Assembly: GCA_023392535.1 (NCBI GenBank)
Contig: JAEVYY010000018.1
Span: forward strand, 62,001-126,000
Origin: Bacillota bacterium
Lineage (GTDB): Bacteria; Bacillota; Clostridia; Lachnospirales; Lachnospiraceae
DNA length: 64,000 bases
Direction: 5' to 3'
A program made the position numbers and the translations under genes. Shown here piece after piece: positions 52,960 to 62,415 of this stretch. Below the pieces are notes generated by a model that was given only the letters and a program-made list of their open reading frames with translations, did no database searches and was not told the origin of the DNA. Within the stretch, counting starts at the first letter, position 1, and the number at the start of each line of letters is the position of its first letter.

Positions 52960-54966
52960 ATGCTGACAGACAGGCAAAAAGAAATAATCATGATTTTAAA
53001 GGATAAAAATGATTTTATTACATTTTTAGATATCGCTAATGAACTAAAAGTATCTGCGAAGACCATTCGAAATGATATCGGATATCTTAAAAAATACTTT
53101 TCGGAAAAAGAATATGGAACGATTATAACCAAACCGCATGCGGGAGTTCTGCTGGAGAAGGAAGAAGAAAAGTGGGAAAGATATGAATATGAAGGGATGG
53201 ATTCATCAGAAAGAGTCACACCATATTTAGAGATACAGCCCTATATCATTTACCATCTTCTGACCAAGGGTTGTGTTACAACTGCTGAAATTGAAAATGC
53301 ACTCTATGTTTCCAGAAGCGCCATTGAAAGAAATCTACCATTGGTCCAGCAGTTTTTTGATAAAAACAGGATTTTGTTAAAGAAACAAAAGGGGAAGGGT
53401 TACTGCATCGAAGCGACCACTTATAATTGGCGTTTAGCGATGTGGATCTTCTTTAATAAGTATAAAGATAGCTTTGAAGAGCTTCAGGTAAGGACCACAT
53501 ACTATTTAGGGATAGCGGAAAAGGATATTGCTGCCATATCAGCTATGTTAAAGGGATTTGATCCGCATTTTATGATAGAGATACTACAACAGGTCGAAAT
53601 TGAGTTTGGATTCACATTTAGCTATGTAGCAAATATGAGAGCAGCTTTCTTATTATCTATTATGCTGATACAGGTAAGAAGAAAAGAATATATAGAAATA
53701 CCTAAGACACATTCCTGCAAAACAGACAGTAATTATAATGATGCTATTGCAGATATGATCATCAGCAGACTCGAGCGTGAGTACCATGTAAGCTTGCCTA
53801 AGAGTGAACGGGAATGGGTTAAAATTGTAGTAGGTATCACAGAAATTCAGGAATTTAACAATCACACGAAAAAGTTAGAATGTCAGTTAGCCTATAATGA
53901 ATTATGCAGAGTCACACTAAAGATCATTCACTTAATGAGTGAAATATCAAATAGCAATCTTGCAAAAGACGAATTTTTGTCAGAGCACTTATTTTTAGAG
54001 TTAAAAGCAATGGTGGAAAGATTAAAATATAAAATTAATTTTGGAAATCCGCTATTGAAGCAAATCAAAGTCAAATATTCTATTATAAACGCTATGGCAT
54101 GGTCCATCAGCGTATTACTTGATAGAGAACTAAAGCTGGAAGTAAATGAAGATGAAGTTGGTTTTCTTGCTTTACATTTAGGAGGAGCAATTGAGCGGAG
54201 TACCAGGAATGTTAAAGCCTGCGTCGTTTGTAATTATGGGATAGGGATATCACAGATTTTAAGAGAAAAACTAGTGAGGAATATAGCAGATATTGAGATC
54301 ACAGAAGTTCTATCAATCAGGGATATTAATAGAATAAGGAATTCAGACTGCGATTTCATCATTTCGACCATTCGTCTGGATGATGAAAAATTAAATAAAG
54401 AGGTAGTGTTGGTAGAGCATTTGCTTTTGCCTTCTGATATCAATAACATAGAATTTAAAATGAGAGAAATAAGAAGACAAAAATTAGAAAATAACGATAA
54501 GTTGAAGATTGATTTTAAGAAACAGTTATTTCGGGAAGATTTGTTATATATAGGATTAGAGGCAAACAATAAAAAAGAAGTACTGGAGTTTATGTGCAAT
54601 CAATTAGAAGGATATGGTTATGTTACATTGCACTTTAAGGAATCTGTTTTTGAACGGGAAGAACAGACATCGACAGAGATTGGAAAAAGATTTGCATTAC
54701 CCCATGGGTATTCAGAAGATGTGATATGCCCAATCGTATCAGTTGCGCTACTAAAACATCCAATTGTCTGGACAGACGAAGCGTTAGTGGATACGGTCAT
54801 CTTATTGGCAATTGATTTGGATGAGTCTTTGGGAATGAAAGAGGCAATCATTAAATTCTATAAAGATTTTTCTTTGTTATTAGAAGATGATGAAGGAATT
54901 AAAAAAATGAGAACCAGCAAGAACACAGCGGAACTAATACAGTTTTTTAACAATTATAAGGAATAA
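52960..54966 (+). CDS. PRD-containing transcriptional activator (MtlR/BglG type)
   Basis: A 668-residue regulator. N-terminal winged helices (LTDRQKEIIMILKDKNDFIT, LKVSAKTIRNDIGYLKKYF, then a second HTH with ALYVSRSAIERNLPLVQQFF) are followed by two PRD domains. After these come an EIIB-like part with Cys in ACVVCNYGIGISQIL and an EIIA-like part with His in FALPHGYSED. The PTS proteins phosphorylate such domains, so activity follows sugar supply. ATG 52960 follows AAAGGAG. It is the first gene of the operon and probably controls it. Confidence 0.92.
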   Translation: MLTDRQKEIIMILKDKNDFITFLDIANELKVSAKTIRNDIGYLKKYFSEKEYGTIITKPHAGVLLEKEEEKWERYEYEGMDSSERVTPYLEIQPYIIYHLLTKGCVTTAEIENALYVSRSAIERNLPLVQQFFDKNRILLKKQKGKGYCIEATTYNWRLAMWIFFNKYKDSFEELQVRTTYYLGIAEKDIAAISAMLKGFDPHFMIEILQQVEIEFGFTFSYVANMRAAFLLSIMLIQVRRKEYIEIPKTHSCKTDSNYNDAIADMIISRLEREYHVSLPKSEREWVKIVVGITEIQEFNNHTKKLECQLAYNELCRVTLKIIHLMSEISNSNLAKDEFLSEHLFLELKAMVERLKYKINFGNPLLKQIKVKYSIINAMAWSISVLLDRELKLEVNEDEVGFLALHLGGAIERSTRNVKACVVCNYGIGISQILREKLVRNIADIEITEVLSIRDINRIRNSDCDFIISTIRLDDEKLNKEVVLVEHLLLPSDINNIEFKMREIRRQKLENNDKLKIDFKKQLFREDLLYIGLEANNKKEVLEFMCNQLEGYGYVTLHFKESVFEREEQTSTEIGKRFALPHGYSEDVICPIVSVALLKHPIVWTDEALVDTVILLAIDLDESLGMKEAIIKFYKDFSLLLEDDEGIKKMRTSKNTAELIQFFNNYKE

Positions 54967-54980
54967 CAGGAGGCATTATT

Positions 54981-55238
54981 ATGAAAAAAGCAACATTCGA
55001 AATTAAATTTGAAGAAGGTCTGCACGCAAGACCAGCCATGGAATTTTGTCAGGTAGCGATGAAGTATTACAGTAATATACAAGTAATCAAGAATGGAGAA
55101 GCCTTTGAAGCAAAGAGTATGTTATCTGTTCTTTGTATGGGAGCTTCTAAAGGGGATGTGATTGAAGTCGTAGCAGAAGGCCAAGATGAAGAAGAAGCAA
55201 TGAAGGCAATAACAAAACTGCTGGAAAGCGAAGCTTAA
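54981..55238 (+). CDS. HPr-like phosphocarrier protein
   Basis: An 85-residue HPr. His15 is in EEGLHARPAM, and Ser46 is in AKSMLSVL, the residue that HPr kinase would phosphorylate. AACAGGAGG precedes the start. Since it sits in a sugar operon together with Enzyme I, it may be dedicated to this PTS or may be a second copy; a housekeeping ptsH elsewhere cannot be excluded. Confidence 0.92.
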   Translation: MKKATFEIKFEEGLHARPAMEFCQVAMKYYSNIQVIKNGEAFEAKSMLSVLCMGASKGDVIEVVAEGQDEEEAMKAITKLLESEA

Positions 55239-55280
55239 AAGAGATTCAACAGGAAGTAAACAAAGATGATGGGAGTCAAC

Positions 55281-56990
55281 ATGAAAAAATTAGAAGGAAT
55301 AGCGGGAGCGACAGGTATCGCGATTTGTCCTATGTTCTTCTATGAGGCGGACAATGAAGAAATAGCTGGACAGAGAGAAAAGATTGATTTGGATACGGCA
55401 ATAGAAAAGTGTATTCAAAAAATAAATTCATTATATGAAAAAGCGCTGAAAGAAGTGGGAGATGAAGAGGCCAAAATATTTGCTGCCTATAAAATGTTAT
55501 TGGAAGATACGTACATGTTTGCACCGATTAGAAAGGCAATCAGTGAAGGCAGGGAAGCACGTGAAGCGGTAAGAGAAGAGATGGACAAGAACTGTCTGAT
55601 ATTTCAAAGCATGGAAGATCCGTATATGAAACAACGAGGGGATGATATCAGATATATAGGCAAGATTCTTGTAGATGCAATAGATGGAAAAGAACAGGGC
55701 ATTGAGTTGCCAGATGGCACAGGAAAAATAATCATTGTAGCAAAAGATCTTTCACCAGTTGAAACCATGGCAATGGATAAAGCAAGACTGGCAGGCATTG
55801 TAACAGAACTTGGAGGAATCACTTCCCACACAGTAATATTGTCAAAATCACTTGGAATTCCAGCAATTGTTGGAGCTCATAATATTACAAAAGAAAAATC
55901 TGCATATGATGGTAAAATCGGAATTCTAGATGGAGAAGAAGGTCACCTATTCATGGATCCGGAAGAAGAGATTCTTGAAGCTTATCGTAAAAAAGAAGAA
56001 AAAGAAAGAGTACAGAATCACAAAATAAGTTATTTTGGGAAAGAAAAAGCAACAACAAAAGATGGATACCAAAAAGTTGTACTCGTTAATATTGGCAGAT
56101 ATGAAGATCTGGAGATGGCAGAACAAGTAGTTTATGACGGAGTAGGATTGTTTCGAACAGAATTCCTGTTTCTTGAGACGGAAAAAATGCCTACCTTTGA
56201 ACAACAAAAAAAAGTGTATGAGAAAGTCATTCGTGCCGTTTCCCCTAATGTTGTTACCATTCGTACATTAGATATCGGCGGAGACAAAGAAGTACCTTAT
56301 ATGGACCTTCCAAAAGAAGAAAACCCATTTTTAGGCAATCGGGGAATTCGCCTTTGTTTTACCTATGAAGAACTATTCAGGCAACAATTAAAAGCAATAC
56401 TTGTTGCAGCAGGTGAACAGGAAGTTAAGATTATGCTCCCTATGATAACCAATATAGAAGAAATAAGGAAAGCAAAAGAAATACTTCTTTCCGTGAAAAC
56501 TGAAATTGGTTCGGAACTGGTTGGAAAAAAGGTAAAGCTAGGTATCATGATAGAGACACCAGCGGCGGCTATTATGGCAGACCAGTTGGCAAAAGAATGT
56601 GATTTTTTCAGCATTGGTACGAATGATCTGACGCAATATATTACGGCAACTGACCGGGGTAATACGGCTGTTCAAAAGATATATGATCCCTATCACCCAG
56701 CGGTTATCCGTATGATCGCCAGAGCGATTTCGGAAGGCAGAAATGCAGGAATTGAAGTTAGTGTGTGTGGGGATTTGGCATCCAATCTTAAGTATCTGCC
56801 ATTATTGGTAGGTATGGGGCTTGAAAAATACAGTGTTCCCGCAAGCATGGTAGGAAAAGTAAAATATCAAATACATCAATGCAATCAAAAAGACGCTATG
56901 GAGCTGCTGAAGCAGGTTATGCAGATGTCCGATGCAAAAAAGATTCAAAGTGAAGTTACCGCTTTTTATCATAAATCACAGCAAGTTTAG
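55281..56990 (+). CDS. ptsI: PTS Enzyme I
   Basis: A 569-residue phosphoenolpyruvate-protein phosphotransferase. The phosphorylated His183 is in ELGGITSHTVILSKS. The PEP-binding barrel has GVGLFRTEFLFL, IRTLDIGGDKEVPY, LGNRGIRLCF and FFSIGTNDLTQY with the catalytic Cys in EVSVCGDLASN. ATG 55281 follows GGGAG. It takes phosphate from PEP to the HPr encoded just before. Confidence 0.95.
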   Translation: MKKLEGIAGATGIAICPMFFYEADNEEIAGQREKIDLDTAIEKCIQKINSLYEKALKEVGDEEAKIFAAYKMLLEDTYMFAPIRKAISEGREAREAVREEMDKNCLIFQSMEDPYMKQRGDDIRYIGKILVDAIDGKEQGIELPDGTGKIIIVAKDLSPVETMAMDKARLAGIVTELGGITSHTVILSKSLGIPAIVGAHNITKEKSAYDGKIGILDGEEGHLFMDPEEEILEAYRKKEEKERVQNHKISYFGKEKATTKDGYQKVVLVNIGRYEDLEMAEQVVYDGVGLFRTEFLFLETEKMPTFEQQKKVYEKVIRAVSPNVVTIRTLDIGGDKEVPYMDLPKEENPFLGNRGIRLCFTYEELFRQQLKAILVAAGEQEVKIMLPMITNIEEIRKAKEILLSVKTEIGSELVGKKVKLGIMIETPAAAIMADQLAKECDFFSIGTNDLTQYITATDRGNTAVQKIYDPYHPAVIRMIARAISEGRNAGIEVSVCGDLASNLKYLPLLVGMGLEKYSVPASMVGKVKYQIHQCNQKDAMELLKQVMQMSDAKKIQSEVTAFYHKSQQV

Positions 56991-57005
56991 GCGAGGAGAA
57001 AACAG

Positions 57006-57464
57006 ATGGAATTAGAATTATCAGAAGTAATACAAGCAGACCGAATTAAATTAAATATGAAAGCCAAAAATAAAGAGGAAGCATTAAAAGAGTTAACAGA
57101 TTTACTTTTTGACAGTGGAATCTTATCAGAAAAAGAACTTTTTTTAAAGGACGTATATTTACGTGAGACAGAAGGAATGACAGGGATTGGAAATGGAATC
57201 GCCATACCGCATGGTAAATCTAAATATGTGAAAAATACATCTTTGGCATTTGGAAGAATTGACAACGGAATTGAATGGGAGACTCTTGATGGAGAACCAG
57301 TTAAATTCATAGTACTCTTTGCAGTCGATGAAGCGGACAAGACGAGTACACATGTAAAATTATTAGCAAAAGTGGCAGGAAAACTTGCCAATGATCAGGT
57401 ATGTAAGGATTTAGTGAATGCTAAGACCGCAGAAGAAGTATTGCATATCTTTTCGGTCAAATAA
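57006..57464 (+). CDS. PTS fructose-family EIIA
   Basis: A 152-residue EIIA of the fructose/mannitol type. The phosphorylated His69 is in IGNGIAIPHGKSKYV; SEKELFLKDVYLRETEGMTG is the other family block. It lies 16 bp after ptsI. It passes phosphate from HPr to EIIB. Confidence 0.93.
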   Translation: MELELSEVIQADRIKLNMKAKNKEEALKELTDLLFDSGILSEKELFLKDVYLRETEGMTGIGNGIAIPHGKSKYVKNTSLAFGRIDNGIEWETLDGEPVKFIVLFAVDEADKTSTHVKLLAKVAGKLANDQVCKDLVNAKTAEEVLHIFSVK

Positions 57465-57484
57465 TTGGGAAGGAGGAGAAGGAT

Positions 57485-57796
57485 ATGAAAATTGTGGGTA
57501 TTGCAGCATGTACATCAGGAATTGCACATACGTATATTGCAAAAGAAAAATTAATTAATGCGGGACAGGAGTTAGGACATGTTATTCATGTAGAAACACA
57601 GGGAACCATAGGAACAGAAGATGAGCTGACACAAAAGGATATTGCAGAAGCTGATGTAGTTATTATAGCCGCCGATATTAAAGTTGGAGGAAGAGATCGT
57701 TTTAAAGGGAAAAAAGTCGTAGATGTACCAACACATGTAGTGATAAAATCACCAAAGGCACTTATAAACAAGATTCAGACAGAATTGGGATTATAG
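57485..57796 (+). CDS. PTS fructose-family EIIB
   Basis: A 103-residue EIIB. The phosphorylated Cys9 is in IAACTSGIAHTYIA, close to the usual C-P-T-G-I-A-H-T. ETQGTIG and VIIAADIKVGGRDRFKGKKV are typical. GGAAGGAGGAG precedes it. Confidence 0.94.
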   Translation: MKIVGIAACTSGIAHTYIAKEKLINAGQELGHVIHVETQGTIGTEDELTQKDIAEADVVIIAADIKVGGRDRFKGKKVVDVPTHVVIKSPKALINKIQTELGL

Positions 57797-57805
57797 AGAT
57801 ATGAG

Positions 57806-57819
57806 GCCGCATGTGCGGC
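57806..57819 (+). other. Short hairpin between EIIB and EIIC genes
   Basis: GCCGCA pairs with TGCGGC around TG, or five base pairs around ATGT, directly before GGAGGG of the EIIC gene. It may mark an RNA-processing or stability point. Confidence 0.45.
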
Positions 57820-57834
57820 AGGAGGGAGCAAAAG

Positions 57835-58908
57835 ATGTTAAAGAAATTACAATTAAAAAAACACGCTTTAACAGGTATTTCATTTATGTTGCCATTGGTA
57901 GTGGCATCCGGATTGTTAATTGCAATTGGTAATTTGGCTGGAGGTAATCCGTCACTGATTTCAGATTATAAATCAGCTTATAATGTTTGGCAGGCAGCAG
58001 TTTCACTTGGTGTATTCGGTATGCAATTACTACCGGCAGTGATGGGTGCAGCAATTGCCTATTCCATTGCAGACAGACCTGGTATTGCACCTGGTTTGTT
58101 GATGGGTATGGTAGCGAACGCAATGGGAGCAGGATTCTTAGGCGGTATGCTTGGTGGTTATTTAGCAGGTTACTTTGTAGTATTCCTCAAAAAGAACCTG
58201 AAAGTACCAAAATGGGCACAAGGACTTATGCCAATGATGATCATACCATTATTATCTTCCATTGTCATTGGATTTGTTATGTTCTTTGTATTGGGAAAAC
58301 CAATTGCAGCAGCATCCTTCGCACTTACAACAATGATTACGAATTTACAGACAGGATCAAAAGTATTATTTGGTTTGGTTATGGGAGCTATGGCAGCATT
58401 TGATTTCGGTGGACCAGTAAATAAGGTTGCTTCTCTTTTTGCAGACGGTATGTTGGCGGATGGCGTTTATGGACCGGAAGCAATTAAGATCTGTGCTTCT
58501 ATGATACCACCGTTTGGTGTTACACTTTCCTGGTTGATTAAAAAATCAAGGTATAATAAAAGCGAATCAGATAATATCAAAATAGCATTTCCAATGGGCG
58601 TTTGTATGATTACGGAAGGTGTTATTCCGATTGCAGCAGTAGATCCGTTAAGAGTTATTTTTTCCTGTTCGACAGGTGCAGCAATTGGCGGAGCATTAAT
58701 TATGTTGTTAAATGTAGGTTCTCCTGTTCCATCCGGAGGAATGTTCATTGTACCAGCGATGGTCAATCCGGGAGGATTTTTGATTGCACTTGCAGCAGGT
58801 TCCATCGTTACAGCACTTCTACTTGTAATATTAAAGAAAGATGCAACAGAAGAAGTCGTGATTGAAGAAGAGGAAGAACTTGATGTATCGGATTTCAAAA
58901 TTAGTTAA
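57835..58908 (+). CDS. PTS fructose-family EIIC
   Basis: A 357-residue sugar channel with eight to ten hydrophobic segments. Family blocks are HALTGISFMLPLVVASGLLI, FGGPVNKVASLFADGM, CMITEGVIPIAAVDPLR and SPVPSGGMFIVPAMVNPGG. It ends in an acidic tail (EEEEELDVSDFKIS). ATG 57835 follows GGAGGGAGC. The sugar is probably fructose or a similar ketose or polyol, but this is not resolved by the sequence. Confidence 0.92.
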   Translation: MLKKLQLKKHALTGISFMLPLVVASGLLIAIGNLAGGNPSLISDYKSAYNVWQAAVSLGVFGMQLLPAVMGAAIAYSIADRPGIAPGLLMGMVANAMGAGFLGGMLGGYLAGYFVVFLKKNLKVPKWAQGLMPMMIIPLLSSIVIGFVMFFVLGKPIAAASFALTTMITNLQTGSKVLFGLVMGAMAAFDFGGPVNKVASLFADGMLADGVYGPEAIKICASMIPPFGVTLSWLIKKSRYNKSESDNIKIAFPMGVCMITEGVIPIAAVDPLRVIFSCSTGAAIGGALIMLLNVGSPVPSGGMFIVPAMVNPGGFLIALAAGSIVTALLLVILKKDATEEVVIEEEEELDVSDFKIS

Positions 58909-58969
58909 TCCAATTCATACAAGTAAAAAGATATTTAAGAAAATTGCCTAACTCTATATTACCCCTTTT

Positions 58970-59005
58970 GCAGGGAGCTGTTAAAACTAACAGTTCCCTG
59001 CTTTT
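58970..59005 (+). terminator. Terminator of the PTS operon
   Basis: GCAGGGAGCTGTTA (58970-58983) pairs with TAACAGTTCCCTGC (58988-59001) with one mismatch, followed by TTTT. Confidence 0.88.
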
Positions 59006-59111
59006 AATATTTGCTTTTTTGCATAAAAATGTTTATAATTAAGTACAATATAGCAATGGGTTAAATTACCACTGCCAGTGTGTTACAATTTGAATTGAGG
59101 ACTGAAGAAAT

Positions 59112-59987
59112 ATGCAAAAAATTGAAATAAAGGCCAGAGCAAAAGTTAATCTATCTCTTGATGTTGTGAAAAGAAGAGAAGATGGTTATCATGAAGTGAA
59201 GATGATCATGCAAACGGTTGACTTATTTGATGAACTAACCATTCTTAAAAGAGAAGAACCTGGAATAAAGATCACTACAAATGTTACAGATATACCAGTA
59301 AATGAGGATAATTTAATTTATAAAGCGGCCAAGATGATGATGGAAAAGTATCAGATTGACCAGGGAGTCGATATTTATTTAAAGAAGGTAATTCCAGTAG
59401 CTGCTGGGATGGCTGGGGGGAGTACCGATGCTGCGGCTACCTTTGAGGGCATCAATCAGTTGTTCGGCTTACAGATCGCTCAAAGAGAACTTATGGATCT
59501 TGCAGTTCATATAGGAGCAGATGTTCCTTATTGTATCCTGGGAGGAACGGCTCTATCGGAAGGGATCGGAGAAGTTCTGACGCCGTTACCGAATCCACCT
59601 CAATGTTATCTAGTCATAGCAAAGCCTGACATTTACGTATCTACAAAGTATGTATATGAGAACCTACGTGCGAATGAATTACAGCACCATCCGGATATTA
59701 ATGCTATGATAGAAAGCATTAAAGAAAAAGATTTGATTAAAATGGCACAACAAATGGAAAATGTTTTGGAAAATGTTACGGTGGTGGAATATCCTATTAT
59801 CGAGGAAATAAAAGATACGATGAAAAGATGTGGTGCATTAAATGCCATTATGAGTGGCAGCGGCCCTACGGTATTCGGTATTTTTGAGTCGGATGAAACT
59901 GCCAATAAAGCAAAAGCTGTGATCGTACAGAATAATCTGGCAAAACAGACGTATGTCAGCACATTTTCCTATAATGATACAGTATAG
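59112..59987 (+). CDS. ispE: 4-diphosphocytidyl-2-C-methyl-D-erythritol kinase
   Basis: A 291-residue GHMP kinase of the non-mevalonate isoprenoid pathway. It has KARAKVNLSLDVVKRREDGY, the ATP-binding PVAAGMAGGSTDAAATF and the C-terminal AIMSGSGPTVFGIF. AGGACTGAAG lies before ATG. A GntR gene follows 34 bp later. Confidence 0.95.
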   Translation: MQKIEIKARAKVNLSLDVVKRREDGYHEVKMIMQTVDLFDELTILKREEPGIKITTNVTDIPVNEDNLIYKAAKMMMEKYQIDQGVDIYLKKVIPVAAGMAGGSTDAAATFEGINQLFGLQIAQRELMDLAVHIGADVPYCILGGTALSEGIGEVLTPLPNPPQCYLVIAKPDIYVSTKYVYENLRANELQHHPDINAMIESIKEKDLIKMAQQMENVLENVTVVEYPIIEEIKDTMKRCGALNAIMSGSGPTVFGIFESDETANKAKAVIVQNNLAKQTYVSTFSYNDTV

Positions 59988-60021
59988 ATGTCTGAACGGT
60001 AGGCAAATAGGAGTTAACAAT

Positions 60022-60687
60022 ATGGATGAAAATTTACAAGCAAATTTGGATGAGTATTTACCATTGAGAGATGTCGTATTTAAGACGTTAAGACAGGGAA
60101 TCCTAACGGGAGAGCTAAAGCCGGGCGAGAGACTTATGGAGATTCACTTAGCGAACAAATTAGGAGTCAGTCGTACGCCGATCAGAGAAGCGATTCGTAT
60201 GTTAGAATTGGAAGGTCTTGTAACTATGATTCCAAGGCGTGGTGCCGAAGTCGCACAAATAACGGTCAAAGCTTTAAAAGATGTATTAGAAGTCAGGAAA
60301 GCGTTGGATGCATTGGCAGCAGAATTAGCTTGTGAGAGAATTACGGAAGAAGAAATACAAGCATTAAAGGAAGCTTGCGATTTATTTGAACAGGTCACGA
60401 GAACAAAGGATGCCACAAAAATTGCCAGAGCAGATGTAAAATTACATGATATTATTGTGAAAGCAACTGGAAACCAGCGATTGTCACAAATGGTAAACAA
60501 TCTTGCGGAACAAATGTATCGTTATCGGTTTGAACATATTAAGGATGCCACACAACATGAACGTCTGATTGGTGAGCATAGGAGGATTTACGAAAGTATA
60601 GTTGCAAGAGACAAAGGTAAAGCTTCTTTAGCAGTAAAAGAACATATTGATAATCAGGAAAAAGCGATTATGTTACTTTTAGAATAA
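60022..60687 (+). CDS. GntR-family regulator, FCD type
   Basis: A 221-residue regulator. The winged helix is at residues 18-75 (LRQGILTGELKPGERLMEIH, KLGVSRTPIREAIRMLELEG). An all-helical FCD effector domain follows, with the metal-site residues in RADVKLHDIIVKATGN and IGEHRRIYESI plus VKEHID. TAGGAG is in front of ATG 60022. The ligand is unknown; the neighbours (ispE, murI) do not point to a target pathway. Confidence 0.93.
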   Translation: MDENLQANLDEYLPLRDVVFKTLRQGILTGELKPGERLMEIHLANKLGVSRTPIREAIRMLELEGLVTMIPRRGAEVAQITVKALKDVLEVRKALDALAAELACERITEEEIQALKEACDLFEQVTRTKDATKIARADVKLHDIIVKATGNQRLSQMVNNLAEQMYRYRFEHIKDATQHERLIGEHRRIYESIVARDKGKASLAVKEHIDNQEKAIMLLLE

Positions 60688-60750
60688 TTGAATAAATAGA
60701 TTCCAATCTGTCTATAACTCTTTCTATAACAGGAAGGAGTTATTGCATTC

Positions 60751-60993
60751 ATGAAGAAATTTTTAGAGATTGGAATTTTATATGTATCAATGGCAGCCAT
60801 GATAGGGATGATGTATCCTAAATATTGCTTTGCGGATGGTACATATCGTATTATAATAGAGGAAGCTGGAGAAGAAATCGAGATACCATGCGAGGAGAGC
60901 AACTATTATGATATCTTTATGGCTGATTCAGACCAGATTGTAGTTAAGAGCAGAATACTTGAACTGCTAAAAGAAGCAGGTATATTAAAATAG
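60751..60993 (+). CDS. Small exported protein of unknown function
   Basis: An 80-residue protein with an N-terminal hydrophobic segment (FLEIGILYVSMAAMIGMMYP) and a likely signal cleavage near CFADG. The mature part is acidic (IIIEEAGEEIEIPCEESNYY). GGAAGGAG lies 11 bases upstream, a wide but acceptable spacing. I do not recognise it. Confidence 0.6.
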   Translation: MKKFLEIGILYVSMAAMIGMMYPKYCFADGTYRIIIEEAGEEIEIPCEESNYYDIFMADSDQIVVKSRILELLKEAGILK

Positions 60994-61049
60994 GCGGAAA
61001 ATATTTGATTGCCAGCTATCAAAAATATATTTAATAAAGAGGTATTAGG

Positions 61050-61880
61050 ATGTCTATAGAAGATGTTTGTCAGTCACCTATCGGGGTATTTGATTCGGGA
61101 GTTGGGGGATTAACGGTTGTTCGCGAGATTATGCGCCAGATTCCAAATGAAAGAATCGTGTACTTCGGGGATACGGCAAGGGTTCCTTATGGAAGTAAAT
61201 CAAAGGAAGTAGTTACAAGATATTCCAGACAAATCATTCGTTTTCTGCGAACACAGAAAGTAAAGGCCATTGTAATTGCATGTAATACAGCAAGTGCCAT
61301 GGCATTGGAAGAAATAGAAAAGGAAATTGATATCCCGATCTTAGGAGTCGTAAGACCTGGAGCAAAAGTGGCGGCTGGTGCAACACATAACGGAAAGATT
61401 GGAGTAATTGCTACAGATGCAACGATAGGTTCCAATGTCTATTCCGAATACATACGACAGATCAACCCCAATGTGCAGGTGATCGGCAAGGCCTGTCCGT
61501 TATTTTGTCCTCTGATTGAAGAGGGTCTGCTTAAGGATCCTGTGACAGAGGAAATAGCAATGAGATATTTGACAGAATTAATAGATATTGATATTGATAC
61601 ACTCATTCTTGGTTGTACCCATTATCCACTCATTCGTTCAACGGTTGCTACTATTATGGGCGAAAAAGTGACGCTCGTGAATCCGGCATATGAGACCGCA
61701 AGAGAACTAAAGGATCTTTTATTGGCAGAGCATATCCTGAACCAGAAAAAGGTAGGACTTGGTTCCAATAAATATCAATTCTTTGTAAGTGATGGCGCAA
61801 AGAAATTTCAATCATTTGCAAATTCCATAATAAAATATGGAATTCTTTCTGCTAAAGTAATAAATATAGAAGAATATTAG
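61050..61880 (+). CDS. murI: Glutamate racemase
   Basis: A 276-residue enzyme making D-glutamate for peptidoglycan. The two catalytic cysteines are in AIVIACNTASAMAL and LILGCTHYPLIRS; IGVFDSGVGGLTVVREI and FGDTARVPYG are the substrate-binding blocks. AAGAGG precedes the start. A DUF1934 gene follows 41 bp later. Confidence 0.95.
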   Translation: MSIEDVCQSPIGVFDSGVGGLTVVREIMRQIPNERIVYFGDTARVPYGSKSKEVVTRYSRQIIRFLRTQKVKAIVIACNTASAMALEEIEKEIDIPILGVVRPGAKVAAGATHNGKIGVIATDATIGSNVYSEYIRQINPNVQVIGKACPLFCPLIEEGLLKDPVTEEIAMRYLTELIDIDIDTLILGCTHYPLIRSTVATIMGEKVTLVNPAYETARELKDLLLAEHILNQKKVGLGSNKYQFFVSDGAKKFQSFANSIIKYGILSAKVINIEEY

Positions 61881-61921
61881 GAATCAAAAGCGATTATAGT
61901 AAGGAAGTAGAAGAGAACAAC

Positions 61922-62368
61922 ATGACAAAAGAAGTATTGATTTCCATAAAGGGCCTTCAATTTAATGAGGGTGAATCGGACAATATAGAAATAATTACAC
62001 CCGGAACTTATTATAAAAAGAATGATAACCACTACGTGGTCTTTGAGGAAATACTGGAAGGGCATAAAGAACCTACGAAAAATATGATTAAGTTCAATCA
62101 AAAAGAGATGACGTTAACAAAACGCGGTCTAGTAAATGTACACATGCTATTTGAAGAAAACAAGAAAAATATTACCAACTATGGCACTCCGTTTGGAAAT
62201 ATTATCATTGGGATAGAGGCAGGAAAGATTGCGTTGACAGAAAAGGAAAAACAGATGGAATTGCTTGTAAGCTATGCACTTGAAGTCAATTATGAACATT
62301 TTGCAGATTGTAACATTCGTATGAATATCAGAGAGAAGGGGACAGAAGGATTTTCACTTCAGGAATAA
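61922..62368 (+). CDS. DUF1934 protein (YwiB-like)
   Basis: A 148-residue lipocalin-like beta-barrel protein. It has the family order: VLISIKGLQFNEGESDNIEI, YYKKNDNHYVVFEE, TLTKRGLVNVHMLFEE and LLVSYALEVNYEHFADCNIR. No function is known; it is often near arginyl-tRNA synthetase or murI in Firmicutes. A terminator follows. Confidence 0.85.
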   Translation: MTKEVLISIKGLQFNEGESDNIEIITPGTYYKKNDNHYVVFEEILEGHKEPTKNMIKFNQKEMTLTKRGLVNVHMLFEENKKNITNYGTPFGNIIIGIEAGKIALTEKEKQMELLVSYALEVNYEHFADCNIRMNIREKGTEGFSLQE

Positions 62369-62374
62369 ATAACA

Positions 62375-62402
62375 AAAAGACTTGGATTCCAAGTCTTTTT
62401 TA
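62375..62402. terminator. Terminator between DUF1934 gene and the minus-strand gene
   Basis: AAAAGACTTGG (62375-62385) pairs with CCAAGTCTTTT (62389-62399), with A and T runs on both sides, so it can act in both directions. Confidence 0.85.
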
Positions 62403-62415
62403 CGCTTTGAAATTC

